64,000 nucleotides of DNA, taken from positions 1 to 64,000 of the forward strand of contig JAIQFC010000006.1 in assembly GCA_020073465.1 (NCBI GenBank). Reading direction: 5' to 3'. The DNA is from Terriglobia bacterium. Its GTDB lineage: Bacteria > Acidobacteriota > Terriglobia > Terriglobales > Acidobacteriaceae. Position numbers and translations under genes: made by a program. Shown in pieces: positions 9,412 through 19,200 of the stretch. Position 1 is the first letter of the stretch. Every line of letters begins with the position of its first letter. The notes under the pieces were generated by a model, which ran no database searches, was not told the origin of the DNA, and saw only the letters and a list, made by a program, of their open reading frames with translations.

Positions 9412-10674
9412 TCAATGCGCAGATTTTTCTACCAGAATGGGGGTTGTACCGACTTCAATCTTCCCGCCAGAAAAGCTCGCAGAATCCCCAGAAAGCCTGC
9501 GAACCGTGCCTACGCCCCACGCCCTGGGCACATCAAACCGGGTGTTGTGATCCGGATTCCACAGGATCCAGGAATTCATTCCATCCCGGCTCAACTGGCA
9601 GATCCAAGTAGCGTCATCTTTCTTAACTGAATCCATACGAGCGCCCACCATCCATCGCTGCAATTCGGCATAGGCTCTTGCGGTAGGAGTCGAGGTCGCT
9701 TCGTCGTCTTCCGTCATGCGAACGCGCGCCCCCTGATTGTCCCAGGCGTACCAGTAGAAACGGCTCACGCCATCGGCCCAGTTCAGGATGTAGGCACGCG
9801 CCATGAATGCGGGACCGTCTTGAGGGTCGATGCGGTATGGCTGAAGCCAGCCGGCTTCCGTGTTCCACAGAGGCTTGTCCGCGACTCCGTACTTGCGCGT
9901 GATCTCGTGTACCTGATCGATGAACCCCAGCATCGCTTCCGGGTCCTGGCCGCGGACATAGAAGTGGTAGCCAATCACATCGGCATACTTCCCTCCGCCC
10001 AGTTTCAGGTATTCCTCCAGCCAGGGCAGGCCGGTGGGGCCAACGGCGGACGGAGAAACGACCGTGATCGTAGGGTCCACTTGCTTCAGCACGGTGTATG
10101 CTTCGCGGGCGAGACTTACCATCGCCTCCGGCGTGCCGCTGTAAAAGTTCGGCAGGTTGGGCTCATTCCAGACTTCGTAGGCCTTAATACGGCCCTTGTA
10201 GCGAGTGGCTACTTTGCGAACGTAGTTGCGCCAGTCTTCCAAGTCTCGAGGTTCCGCCATTCCGCCAGGTTCCGCATTGGGGTTTCTACCCCTGTCGTTC
10301 GGCCGAGCGGACGCCCACCTTGGCGAACGTCCCATGGTGTACAGCACTTCGACTCCATGCGACTGGGCGAGATCGACCGTGCGGTCTAGCATCCGCCAGT
10401 CCCAATCGCCCTTCCGAGGCTCGAGTTGGGCCCAGGTGGTATGCGTGTCCCACAAGCGCCACGCTTTGAATGGGACCGACGGCCACGGCGTGGATACCGG
10501 CGCGCGGTGAATGTGCATCCCAAAGAATGTAGCCGGGATGGGCTCTGCTGCCGGACGTAGCGCGTCCGACTCGGCGACTGCCCAGACAGCAATCCCCAGT
10601 GAACTCATGAGCAGCAATCCAACCAGGAAATGGTCGTGAATGAATCGCATCGACGCGGCAACTTTCGGGGACAT
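9412..10674 (-). CDS. PslG-like clan GH-A glycoside hydrolase
   Basis: 420 residues with an N-terminal membrane anchor or signal (about 12-33, HFLVGLLLMSSLGIAVW). The (beta/alpha)8 signature of clan GH-A is visible: AYEVWNEPN with the probable acid/base Glu171 and LWNTEAGW with the probable nucleophile Glu273. Also typical are FGMHIHR near the mature N-terminus and VIGYHFYV in the middle. The arrangement resembles GH39-type enzymes such as PslG, which cut the polysaccharide of their own locus during synthesis or release. Its position at the end of an exopolysaccharide block supports a role in trimming or releasing the polymer in the cell envelope. Substrate unknown. Confidence 0.8.
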   Translation of the reverse strand: MSPKVAASMRFIHDHFLVGLLLMSSLGIAVWAVAESDALRPAAEPIPATFFGMHIHRAPVSTPWPSVPFKAWRLWDTHTTWAQLEPRKGDWDWRMLDRTVDLAQSHGVEVLYTMGRSPRWASARPNDRGRNPNAEPGGMAEPRDLEDWRNYVRKVATRYKGRIKAYEVWNEPNLPNFYSGTPEAMVSLAREAYTVLKQVDPTITVVSPSAVGPTGLPWLEEYLKLGGGKYADVIGYHFYVRGQDPEAMLGFIDQVHEITRKYGVADKPLWNTEAGWLQPYRIDPQDGPAFMARAYILNWADGVSRFYWYAWDNQGARVRMTEDDEATSTPTARAYAELQRWMVGARMDSVKKDDATWICQLSRDGMNSWILWNPDHNTRFDVPRAWGVGTVRRLSGDSASFSGGKIEVGTTPILVEKSAH

Positions 10675-10688
10675 AGATCAGCTTGCAG

Positions 10689-11771
10689 CTAGCGGTCCGT
10701 CGAAACCCGCGCGGATTGCGGGGTTTCAGGAGGAGCGGCGAGGGTTTGAGCCTTGACTATCCGATACTTTCTCAAGAGTGCGATGGGCGCGAAGCAGTAG
10801 ACGAGGACCACAGCCGCATCCAGCGCGCGGTAGGCACGGAACAGGACTCCGTCCTTTACTCGTTCCAGCACTCCCGGCATCGGCACCTGTTCTTCCTGCA
10901 AGTCCGACGGCGCGGGCGGCCACGCATTTGCGTATTGCTTGCGCCAGTAGCAGGTATAGCGCTGAATCTTCTGCTTCAGGGCAGCGGGAAGAACCTCAGG
11001 CCGAGGCTTCTTCCCGACAATCTTCTCGCTCTTGACCCCTTCGTGATGTTCGCCCTCGTATATGGCGGAGCGGTCCGCGCCCTCGAGCGACGTCATGCGG
11101 GCTTCAAACGGGATCCCAAGGAACTCGCAGATTCCCCGCATGACTTCTGGGGTCTGATGAATCAAGTCCTCATAGTTGACTTGATGGACCGATACTCCCT
11201 GGCTCACCAGCTGATCGCACTCCAGCTTCATGCGATGCAGCCCGAACAGGGCCCGGTGCGGGACGCCCCGCTTGCTGAACCAGGTATCTTTCTTCGCCGC
11301 TCGGAGAATGCTGCGACAAATGTCGGCGGGATCTCGCCAGATCACGATGAACTGAGCCTGAGGAAATTCATCGGCCAGAAGGGCCAGAAAATCGTAGTAG
11401 TTCGGTGATTTACCTCCCCAGATCGTTGCACCTTTGCGCAGCGCATACTGTCCATAGACAGCGCGCACCGCGCCAGGGATGTCGTCCACTGAATCCGGCA
11501 TCTGATCGGCGGAGATCTGATGACGATCCAGAGCGCTGTTCCAGAAATTCCATCTCTCCGCCCAGTCCGACTTCCCTCCCCGCATCAGAAAAAGGGGCCG
11601 CAACACGGGCAGTTCCGCCTCATACATTAGCGAAATCTGGCTGTGCTGGTTGAGCAAGGCATAAAGCAAAGATGTTCCGGAGCGCCACATCCCCACCACA
11701 AAAAGAGGTCCGGGACGCAGGTTCGAAGGTGATCCCGTTGTCCGTTCTTCTGTCAGAGCAATGGTTGCCAT
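10689..11771 (-). CDS. Sulfotransferase family protein (PAPS-dependent)
   Basis: About 360 residues from the ATG at 11771 (MATIALTEERTTG); an in-frame TTG at 11789 is an alternative and neither has a strong ribosome site. The PAPS 5'-phosphosulfate loop is visible as VGMWRSGTSLLYALL, and a 3'-phosphate-binding segment as IVIWRDPADICRSIL. Near the C-terminus a hydrophobic stretch (AVVLVYCFAPIALL) may associate with the membrane. Sulfotransferases of this type move sulfate from PAPS to hydroxyl or amino groups, here most plausibly on the polysaccharide or a linked metabolite. A second, unrelated-looking sulfotransferase lies four genes upstream. No PAPS synthesis genes are in the window. Confidence 0.85.
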   Translation of the reverse strand: MATIALTEERTTGSPSNLRPGPLFVVGMWRSGTSLLYALLNQHSQISLMYEAELPVLRPLFLMRGGKSDWAERWNFWNSALDRHQISADQMPDSVDDIPGAVRAVYGQYALRKGATIWGGKSPNYYDFLALLADEFPQAQFIVIWRDPADICRSILRAAKKDTWFSKRGVPHRALFGLHRMKLECDQLVSQGVSVHQVNYEDLIHQTPEVMRGICEFLGIPFEARMTSLEGADRSAIYEGEHHEGVKSEKIVGKKPRPEVLPAALKQKIQRYTCYWRKQYANAWPPAPSDLQEEQVPMPGVLERVKDGVLFRAYRALDAAVVLVYCFAPIALLRKYRIVKAQTLAAPPETPQSARVSTDR

Positions 11772-11832
11772 ATCAGGGTGGCCAATCAAGATTGCGAGGG
11801 ATGCTGTTTTCCTGGCTGCTAACTTATAGCGA

Positions 11833-11862
11833 CGGCTGACCTCACTCGCGTGAGGTCAGCCG
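11833..11862. repeat. Perfect 13-bp stem-loop between genes
   Basis: CGGCTGACCTCAC and GTGAGGTCAGCCG flank the tetraloop TCGC. No T-run follows on either strand, so it is not a classical intrinsic terminator. Lying between the epimerase stop and the sulfotransferase start, it could attenuate or stabilise the message. Confidence 0.65.
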
Positions 11863-11888
11863 CCAAGAGAGGCAAGGGGGCTTGCGTA

Positions 11889-12887
11889 TTACCGCGCCGA
11901 GACAAGTTCCGACTGCTGCACCGGCTTCTTGACCTGGGAAGCAATCCACTTGTAGGTGACCGCCAGTCCCTGTTCCAGACGAATCGACGGCTCCCAGCCC
12001 AGCACCTTGCGAAGCAGGGTGTTGTCGCTGTTGCGCCCGCGGACTCCCTGCGGCCCGGTCAGGTTGTGGCGCTTGACCAGTCGCTTGCCGGCGATGCCGG
12101 AGACCATGTCCACCAGTCCGTTAATGGTCACCAGTTCATCGGTGCCAAGGTTCAGGGCGTCGCGATAGTCGGAAGCCATGATGCGAGTGAGGCCTTCGAC
12201 GCAGTCATCCACGTACATGAAGGAACGAGTTTGCTCGCCGTCGCCCCAGATCTCGATTTCCGCGCCATTCGCCGCGAGAGCAACCTTGCGGGAAATCGCG
12301 GCCGGAGCTTTCTCTTTGCCGCCGTCGTACGTTCCGAGCGGACCGTACACGTTGTGGAAGCGCACGATGCGAGTCTCGAAGCCGTAGTCTTTGTAGTAAT
12401 AGCGGCAGAGTTCCTCGGCGAACAGCTTCTCCCAGCCATAACCCGGCTCGGGATCTGCGGGATACGCATCTTCCTCTTTCAACGGTTTCACATCCGGGTT
12501 CTTCTGCATGGCTTGGTTGTAGACGCAAGCCGAGGAAGAGAACAGGAAGCGCTTGACACCATTTTGGCGGCTCGCTTCGAGCATGTGAGCGTTGATCAGA
12601 ATGTTGTTGCGGCTGATGTCGGCATGGTTCGCGGTGATGTAGCCGATGCCGCCCATGTCAGCAGCGAGGTTATAGACCTCGTCGATGCCGCCACGTGTGG
12701 CGAGTAGACAGCTCTCGATCTTGCGCAGATCGAGAACTTCGAACTCGTCGGCCGCGCTGGCCTCGTATTCCGGACGTTTGATGTCGACGCCGCGGACCCA
12801 ATAACCGTCAGCCTTCAGCCGTTTGACCAGATGATGACCGATGAATCCCCCAGCCCCTGTTACCAGTATTCTTTTCTGCTTGTTCAT
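11889..12887 (-). CDS. GDP-mannose 3,5-epimerase-like SDR enzyme
   Basis: 332 residues, extended SDR fold. The NAD(P) motif GAGGFIG is at 11-17 and the Y-x-x-x-K pair at Tyr150/Lys154. Signatures specific to GDP-mannose 3,5-epimerase are present: DMGGIGYITANHADI, FSSSACVY (the acid/base Cys is Cys121), GGKEKAPAA with the partner Lys, and GPQGVRGRNSDN. The enzyme converts GDP-D-mannose to GDP-L-galactose and related epimers, supplying an activated sugar for the polymer. The closest enzymes known to me are plant GME and bacterial homologues. It sits between a WecG-type transferase and a sulfotransferase in one orientation. Confidence 0.85.
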   Translation of the reverse strand: MNKQKRILVTGAGGFIGHHLVKRLKADGYWVRGVDIKRPEYEASAADEFEVLDLRKIESCLLATRGGIDEVYNLAADMGGIGYITANHADISRNNILINAHMLEASRQNGVKRFLFSSSACVYNQAMQKNPDVKPLKEEDAYPADPEPGYGWEKLFAEELCRYYYKDYGFETRIVRFHNVYGPLGTYDGGKEKAPAAISRKVALAANGAEIEIWGDGEQTRSFMYVDDCVEGLTRIMASDYRDALNLGTDELVTINGLVDMVSGIAGKRLVKRHNLTGPQGVRGRNSDNTLLRKVLGWEPSIRLEQGLAVTYKWIASQVKKPVQQSELVSAR

Positions 12888-12965
12888 AGCCCCTTTTCCT
12901 CTCCTGAGTTTTCGAACCCGTGAATCGCAGCTTCAGTTTGAACCCGTCGATTCACGGCACTGCTG

Positions 12966-13745
12966 CTACTCGTAAACACGTAAAGCCGTGAGCTCCAACA
13001 ACACGTTCCATACAAACTTGGAGCCCTGAACCAGATATCGCCGCCACAACCGTTTCGGCTCAGCAGTCAGACGGAAAAACCACTCCAGACCACGCTCCTG
13101 CATCCACACTGGAGCCTGTTTCAGCCGCCCGCTGTTCAAGTCGAATGCGGCTCCGACGCCGAGCATCAGAGGCACATTCAGCCTGTCGCGGTGAGCGTGC
13201 ATCCAGCGCTCCTGCTTGGGAGTGCTGAGGCCAACCCAGACGATGTCCGGCTTAGCCTCATTGATCAGCGCCACCACTTCCCTGTCTTCCTCTTCAGTAA
13301 GCGCACGAAATGGAGGACAGTATGTGCCAGCGATGCGGATTCCGTGACGCTCCTGCTCGACTTGCGCCAAGTGATCGGCCACTCCCGGTGCGCCACCGTA
13401 GAAGAAGTGACGATACTTCGAGCCAGTTTCGCGGCAGAACGTCTCCATCAGTTCGGGCCCGTACACGCGCCGCGCAAGACGAGGAAAACCGCGCAGGCGC
13501 CCCAGCCACACCAGGGGCATTCCGTCCGGTACCACCAGGTCGGCGTCTTTGAGAACCGCGCGAAATTCGGCATCCTGCTGGGACTCGGTCACCCCATGCA
13601 TGCCGGTCACCGCGACGTAGCGTGCAGGTCCACGTTCGTGGATGCAGTACTGCATCCAGTCGACCACCTGCGGGATCTGCACCGCATTGACGCGGACTCC
13701 CAGCACACGGAACTCAGGCATGTGAACTTCTGTCTTCGTTGTCAT
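12966..13745 (-). CDS. WecG/TagA/CpsF family glycosyltransferase
   Basis: 259 residues, the usual length for GT26 enzymes. Diagnostic strings are VAVTGMHGVTESQQD near the start, LVVPDGMPLVWLGRL, FYGGAPGVADHLAQ, PDIVWVGLSTPKQERWM and LMLGVGAAFDLNSG. Family members transfer N-acetylmannosaminuronate, N-acetylmannosamine or related sugars to a lipid-linked intermediate at the cytoplasmic membrane. The gene follows the polymerase/ligase gene and probably adds one sugar of the repeat unit. Exact donor and acceptor cannot be read from sequence. Confidence 0.88.
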   Translation of the reverse strand: MTTKTEVHMPEFRVLGVRVNAVQIPQVVDWMQYCIHERGPARYVAVTGMHGVTESQQDAEFRAVLKDADLVVPDGMPLVWLGRLRGFPRLARRVYGPELMETFCRETGSKYRHFFYGGAPGVADHLAQVEQERHGIRIAGTYCPPFRALTEEEDREVVALINEAKPDIVWVGLSTPKQERWMHAHRDRLNVPLMLGVGAAFDLNSGRLKQAPVWMQERGLEWFFRLTAEPKRLWRRYLVQGSKFVWNVLLELTALRVYE

Positions 13746-13805
13746 GGCTTTCTTAGTCTGTTTCGGGGGGTGGGCCTAATTGCGCTGTGGGGCGTGCGAA
13801 ACGAC

Positions 13806-15311
13806 TTACCCCCAGGCCGGAGCCGGACGCGGCATCATTCTCGGCGGCCGGACTTCCTGCACCAATCGGGCGCTGATAATCACCAGTGCCAGCAACATCA
13901 TGAACGGCGCGCCCGCCCGGCCACTGAAAGTTGCGTTGAACATGCCATTGATCAGCAGGTTGGTGTAGATCGCCATTGAGCCAATCGCAAGCCGCTGGGC
14001 GCGCGGCGAAACGTCGCTTCTCATGGTCTTCCAGAGGTTACGAACGATCACCACGTGCACCATCACAATCAGGACGAGACCGATCAAACCGTTGTTGTAC
14101 AGCGCCTCAAGGAAGCCGTTGTGCATGTGACCGGCCTGGAACGGCGTGCCGGGCATGGCCACCGACACAAAGCGCGAGGAAACGTATCCGTGTCCCTGCA
14201 CGATCTTTTGCTTAATCGCGGGCCAAACAAAGCTCCAGAGTTCCGTGCGTCCGGTCAAGCTCGTCACCTGGCCTGAACTGGTGTAAGCGGACATGTACTT
14301 GGACAGGGGAGTAAACGTCAGTGCGAACCAGAAGATGACAACGATGCCTCCCATGAATCCCAGGGTGGCTCCGACTCGTTTCTGAAGGCCAAAAAACAAC
14401 ATTCCGGAAAGAATGCCGGCCACGATGGCCGCCTTGCCTCCGGCGATGATCATCACCGCCATTCCGATAATGGAAAGAACCAACAAAGTTCTCTTCTTAC
14501 CCGGCGTGTACAGGGTAAGCGCGATCAACGCGAAGGTTCCGGCGGCCGCGGAAAGGCCGGTTGGTCCTTCGCGCATGCGCGTTTCAAATTCGTTCTGGCC
14601 ATACGTGCCGGTCGGATCGGGCATCAGGGACCGAATCGATGGCGCTCCCACCAGGAAGACATACGCCGCGATGGTGGCCAGCAAGAAAGCTGAAATGTCA
14701 TCCAGGTCGAGCAGTTGTTTGGAAATCGCCTGCAGCACGACCACGACCAGACAGAGCTTGAACGCCCAGGCCAGCGAGAATGCTACCTGCGGCGCGTAGG
14801 CGACCGAGAGCAGAGCCACCAGCGAGAAAAGCGAGGCCCACTTGTAGGGTCCGGAGAACAGTCCCCGCAACGATCCGGGATTGCCCAGCAGGAATATGAG
14901 GAGTGCAACAGCTGCCAACATCCAGATCGCCGCCTGCGCATAGGCGGCGAAGGCGAATTGCGACTCGTATGTGCTGGTCGCATCGTTGATGTAGGAGAAA
15001 ATCTCCTCTGAAGCCAGCAGCAGGCCCCATACCGCAAAAATGAACCACTTCGGACGCTCCGCGAGGGCCCGGCTGCGAGCCGCGGAGAAGCCAAGCAACA
15101 GGAAGAACACCGCGGCGACCGCGATCACGGTAATCACTTCCTGTGAAACCAGTTCGCTGGCAATCGTTTCCAGCATGAAGGCAGTGACCACACACAATGC
15201 GGCAACAATCCCGGCGGTACGCCAGTTAAATGCCGGCCGCCGCGATACTGCGAGCTGGTTGGTGGTCACTTCCATAACAGTTCCGGGCTTTGTCTCCAGA
15301 GTCGTTGGCAC
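13806..15311 (-). CDS. O-antigen polymerase/ligase family membrane protein (Wzy/WaaL type)
   Basis: 501 residues with about 11-12 hydrophobic segments, for example AGIVAALCVVTAFMLE, VIAVAAVFFLLLGF, AAIWMLAAVALLIFLL and GMAVMIIAGGKAAIVAGIL. The Wzy_C-type region is seen in GMLFFGLQKRVGATLGFMGG followed by a large periplasmic loop with GHGYVSSRFVSVAMPGTPF and the family-typical H-N-G-F-L-E (AGHMHNGFLEALYNNGL). It starts with GTG only 5 nt after the upstream sulfotransferase stop; an internal ATG at 15275 is possible. It probably joins lipid-linked repeat units in the periplasm. Confidence 0.85.
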   Translation of the reverse strand: MPTTLETKPGTVMEVTTNQLAVSRRPAFNWRTAGIVAALCVVTAFMLETIASELVSQEVITVIAVAAVFFLLLGFSAARSRALAERPKWFIFAVWGLLLASEEIFSYINDATSTYESQFAFAAYAQAAIWMLAAVALLIFLLGNPGSLRGLFSGPYKWASLFSLVALLSVAYAPQVAFSLAWAFKLCLVVVVLQAISKQLLDLDDISAFLLATIAAYVFLVGAPSIRSLMPDPTGTYGQNEFETRMREGPTGLSAAAGTFALIALTLYTPGKKRTLLVLSIIGMAVMIIAGGKAAIVAGILSGMLFFGLQKRVGATLGFMGGIVVIFWFALTFTPLSKYMSAYTSSGQVTSLTGRTELWSFVWPAIKQKIVQGHGYVSSRFVSVAMPGTPFQAGHMHNGFLEALYNNGLIGLVLIVMVHVVIVRNLWKTMRSDVSPRAQRLAIGSMAIYTNLLINGMFNATFSGRAGAPFMMLLALVIISARLVQEVRPPRMMPRPAPAWG

Positions 15312-15316
15312 CGGAC

Positions 15317-16144
15317 TTATGCTCTTACTTCAGCAAGAGTCTCCGCAAGATCACCTGCGGGAGCGTACCCCAGGCGTGCCATCGCGCCTCCCGCGTACTG
15401 GTCAATCCGTTGCAACTGCGACGCGGTGAGCTTGTCCTTCCATCCCGCGACCGAACCGCTGCCGACGAAACGTCCTTTCGCAGACGCCCTCTGCGGGGTG
15501 ACCTTCTCTTTCGCTTTCATCTGCTCGAGAGAATTGCCTTCCACAGCCTTCCGGATGGCGCTGTCGTCAACCGGGAAGTTCAGGAACTCCATCATCTGCT
15601 TGAGGCAGGGCACGGTATCGCGTCGCATGTCCTCGAAGCGAACGATGAGCAACTCGCACTGGTTCGCCTCGGCCGCGTCCAGCCACGTATTCACGTGATC
15701 GGTCCACAGACCGAAAGGATTGACGCCTTTGCGAAGAAACGCATCCAGAAACGCGTCGAGCCCTTCATCGATGACCCCCAGCGCTTTCTCGTAGGCATAC
15801 TCGGAAAGCATGACATCCCGGGGATCGCGCGCCAGATAGATCGCCTTCTTGTACGAAAGACGATAGAGCTCGTGAGTCTTGATCAACCGTCCGTTTCCCG
15901 GAAGCAGAGCCTGCGCGCCGGAGTGCTCCCCAACATCGGGACTCAGCAGGTTCACGCCCTTGAAGCCGCTCGACTGCCCAGCCAGAAGCTCTACCAGAAT
16001 AAAGCGGAGCCAGGTGCTCCCCGACCGCGGATAGGAAGCGGTAAAAATATCGCTGGCCCGAAACCCGTGGTGTCGGATCCATAACAGCGGAGAACGTAGT
16101 CCTGTTTTAGAAAGCTTGAACCGAACTCGGCGCATAGTGGGCAT
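15317..16144 (-). CDS. Sulfotransferase domain protein
   Basis: About 275 residues. The ATG at 16144 (MPTMRRVRFKLSK) is chosen because GGAG lies 9 nt upstream; TTG at 16159 is an alternative. The PAPS 5'-loop reads ASYPRSGSTWLRFIL and the 3'-binding segment IYLARDPRDVMLSEYAY, close to the classic Sulfotransfer_1 pattern. KTHELY carries the usual K-T-H segment, and KGRFVGSGSVAGWKDKLT near the end fits the R-x-G-x-x-G-x-W-K type of PAPS-binding motif. With the downstream second enzyme it suggests two sulfation steps on the product of this locus. Confidence 0.88.
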   Translation of the reverse strand: MPTMRRVRFKLSKTGLRSPLLWIRHHGFRASDIFTASYPRSGSTWLRFILVELLAGQSSGFKGVNLLSPDVGEHSGAQALLPGNGRLIKTHELYRLSYKKAIYLARDPRDVMLSEYAYEKALGVIDEGLDAFLDAFLRKGVNPFGLWTDHVNTWLDAAEANQCELLIVRFEDMRRDTVPCLKQMMEFLNFPVDDSAIRKAVEGNSLEQMKAKEKVTPQRASAKGRFVGSGSVAGWKDKLTASQLQRIDQYAGGAMARLGYAPAGDLAETLAEVRA

Positions 16145-16216
16145 TTTCAGCTGCTCCAAGAGATTAAAAGATGTATTAGGTTCTGCCGGGGGATTCGATG
16201 CCGTGACAACTGAAGA

Positions 16217-19200
16217 CTAGGCGGATTTCATTACACCGTCATTTCGCCGCGCGTGAGCCACTTCCAACTGCGCGCTCAGCGTGGCAGCAACCAGGTTCAC
16301 GTTCGGTTCAGTAAACATGGACGGATGGTTGCCGGGAATCCGGTGAAAGTCCACTCCTCCTGCTGCCAGGTCAATCCAGCCTTGATTAAAGTCGAAGTAA
16401 GGGCCTTCGGGCCAGTCGCTCGACTGCAGCAAGGTCACTTTCCCTGAATAGGGCTGCGGCTCGTACCGGTGGAATGCCGGATGGACGATGAAGTCGGTGT
16501 TGTGCGGGCGGTCGCCGTTGCCATTCTTTTCGCTCGTAGCAGAAAGCTGCCAGATTGTGCGCTCGATCTTCCGTCGCGCTTCGTCCAACCGCTCGAGAAG
16601 GTATGCAGAACTTTCCTTCATGTCGGAGCGGAACAGGTTCGACAGGTGATACTTGATCCGGCCCGTGTAGCGCCCATCCTGCAGAGGATTCTTGTAGTAG
16701 GCGTGGTTGTGCCCATCAAACATGGCGAGCAGCGCCACTTCTTCCCCCTCGAGCGTCACCTGCCGTGCGATCTCGTAGGCGATCACCGCATTCACGCACA
16801 GGCCGGCCAGTGCGTATGGACCATGCGGCTGCACTTCCCGCATCGCGCGCACCAGGTACGCGGCGATGTCCTCAAGGCGATAAGGCGTTCGGAACTTGGT
16901 GGCGTCCGAGAACGGCAGATCAAGGCCGAGGAACGGTTGATCCGGACCCAATGTCTGCGCCAGCAGCCGGAAGCGCGGACCGCCACGCACCCAGAACAGT
17001 GGCAGTCGTGAACCGTGTGGCTGCACGGGTACGATCGCCCGCGCCCGGATGCTCTCGTCGGGATTCCGCAAGAGCTCAGCCATGAGCTCAATCGTTGGCG
17101 CCTGGAACACAAAGGCCAACGACAGAGTCTGTCCGAAGTCCGCCTCGATGCGGGCCAGCAGTTTGGCCGCCAGCAACGAATGTCCTCCAAGTTCGAAGAA
17201 GTCCTGTCGAATGTCGAGGTCGTCACGATTCAGGACATCTTTCCAGATCGCCAGCAAGCGAGCTTCCGCAAAGTCTCGCGGCGCAGGCGGCGCGGCAGCG
17301 AGGACATCGCGCGTCCTCTCGGCACAGGAAAGAGCTTGACGGTCAACTTTGCCATTTGCGTTACGAGGCAAAGCCTCGAGGAACGAGAAAACGCCGGGAA
17401 CCATGTATCCGGGCAAGCGGCTCTTGAGGAAGGCTCTCAATTCTGCCGCAGAGGTGGCGTACTCACGTCGCGCCACGACATAGGCCACCAAGCGTATGCC
17501 GTTGGAGTCATCCTCTTCCCCGACTACAACGGCCTCGCGCACGTCGGGATGCTCGCCGAGCGCAGTTTCGATTTCGGTTAACTCGATGCGAAGTCCACGA
17601 ATTTTGACCTGTTGATCGAGTCTGCCCAGGAATTCGAGATTCCCGTCCGGCAGATAACGCACCAAATCTCCCGTCCTGTAGAGACGTTCACCGGCCCTTG
17701 CAGCGAAGGGATCCAGGATAAATCTCTCGTTCGTGAGGTCGGATTGACCGAGGTACCCGCGTGCCACTCCTTCACCCGCGATGTACAGTTCTCCGGGAAC
17801 TCCCACCGGCACCGGCTGAAGGCGACGGTCCAGCACGTAGGTTGCAGTGTTTGCGATGGGCCGTCCGATCGGAACCGAAGAGTAGGACGCAGCCGGGTCG
17901 CACGCGTAAACGCTGCTCCACACCGTCGCTTCGGTTGGCCCATATTCGTTAAACAGAGCAGTCTGCGGCAGCAACTGGTAGTGAGCCTCAACCAGCGGTT
18001 TGGGGCAGGCCTCGCCCGCAACGACTACTGTTCGCAACGATTTCACCTGATCGGGCTTAGCCGTTTCCAGAAGCTCACTATATAAAGACGGCACGCAGAG
18101 AGTGTGCGAAATCTGACTCTTTGCAATTAACTGCGCAAGTTGGGTCGATTCCCAGTTGAACTCAGGCTCCGGCAACACCAGAGTTCCTCCGGTGCACAGA
18201 GCATGAAAGATCACAGCTACTGAACTGTCAAAGCCAATGGGCGAGAGTAGCAAATACTTCCCAACCGGTTCCTGGTAGTACTCGACTCGGGCGTGTGTCG
18301 AATGCGCCAAGTTCCGGTGAGTCACCATGACTCCTTTGGGCTTCCCGGTAGACCCTGAGGTGTAAATCACGTAGGCCAGATCTTCGGGGCTGACCTTGAC
18401 AGCAGGGGCCTCAAACAACTCCCGGCTGATCGCTTGCCAATCGGAGTCGAGACAGATCACGCGGAGATCGCCGGGCAGGCTGAGAGGAGGCAAGTGCGCC
18501 TGCGTCAGCAGAACCGATGCTCCACAGTCGGTCAGCATGTACTCCAGACGCTCCTTCGGGTGGTTCGCATCCAGAGGAACATACGCGCCGCCCGCTTTCA
18601 GGATTCCCAGGATGCCGACAATCATTTCCAGGGAACGCTCGGCGCAAAGCGCGACTGGAGACTGGTGTCGCACCCCGAGACCTCGCAGGTGATGCGCCAG
18701 TTGATTTGCGCGGCTGTTCAGTTCGCGGAAGGTCAGCGAATGTGCACCGCACGAGACAGCTACGGCGTCAGGCGTCATCCCTGTCTGGGCAGCGATAACT
18801 TCGTGTACCAGCGTGGGCGGATACGAACGGCGGGGACCGGTGGACTGCTTCAAGAGTTGCTCGCGCTCTTTCCCGGCCACAAGCGCCAGTGCACTTACTC
18901 GGCAATCCGGATTGGTGACGATTGACTCGAGCAGCGTCTGCCAGTGTCCGATCATCCGCGTGATCGTCCCACTATCGAAAAGATCTGTACCGTAAATGAC
19001 GCGGCCCTGTAATCCCTCGGCACGATCGTCAAGCACGAAACACAGGTCAAACTTTGCCGTACCGGTTTCAACATCAATCGCTGTCAGATTCCACCCGGAA
19101 TCCACTTCCGACAGCGAAGGTTCGAATGACAGCAATACCTGGAACAACGGGTTGCTGCTCAGGTCGCGCTCGGGATGAAGTTCTTTCACCAGTTCGTCCA

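Noticed and set aside
11850-12707. Long plus-strand open frame opposite the GDP-mannose epimerase
   Set aside because: The minus-strand frame carries the complete SDR motifs; this is a shadow frame in GC-rich DNA.
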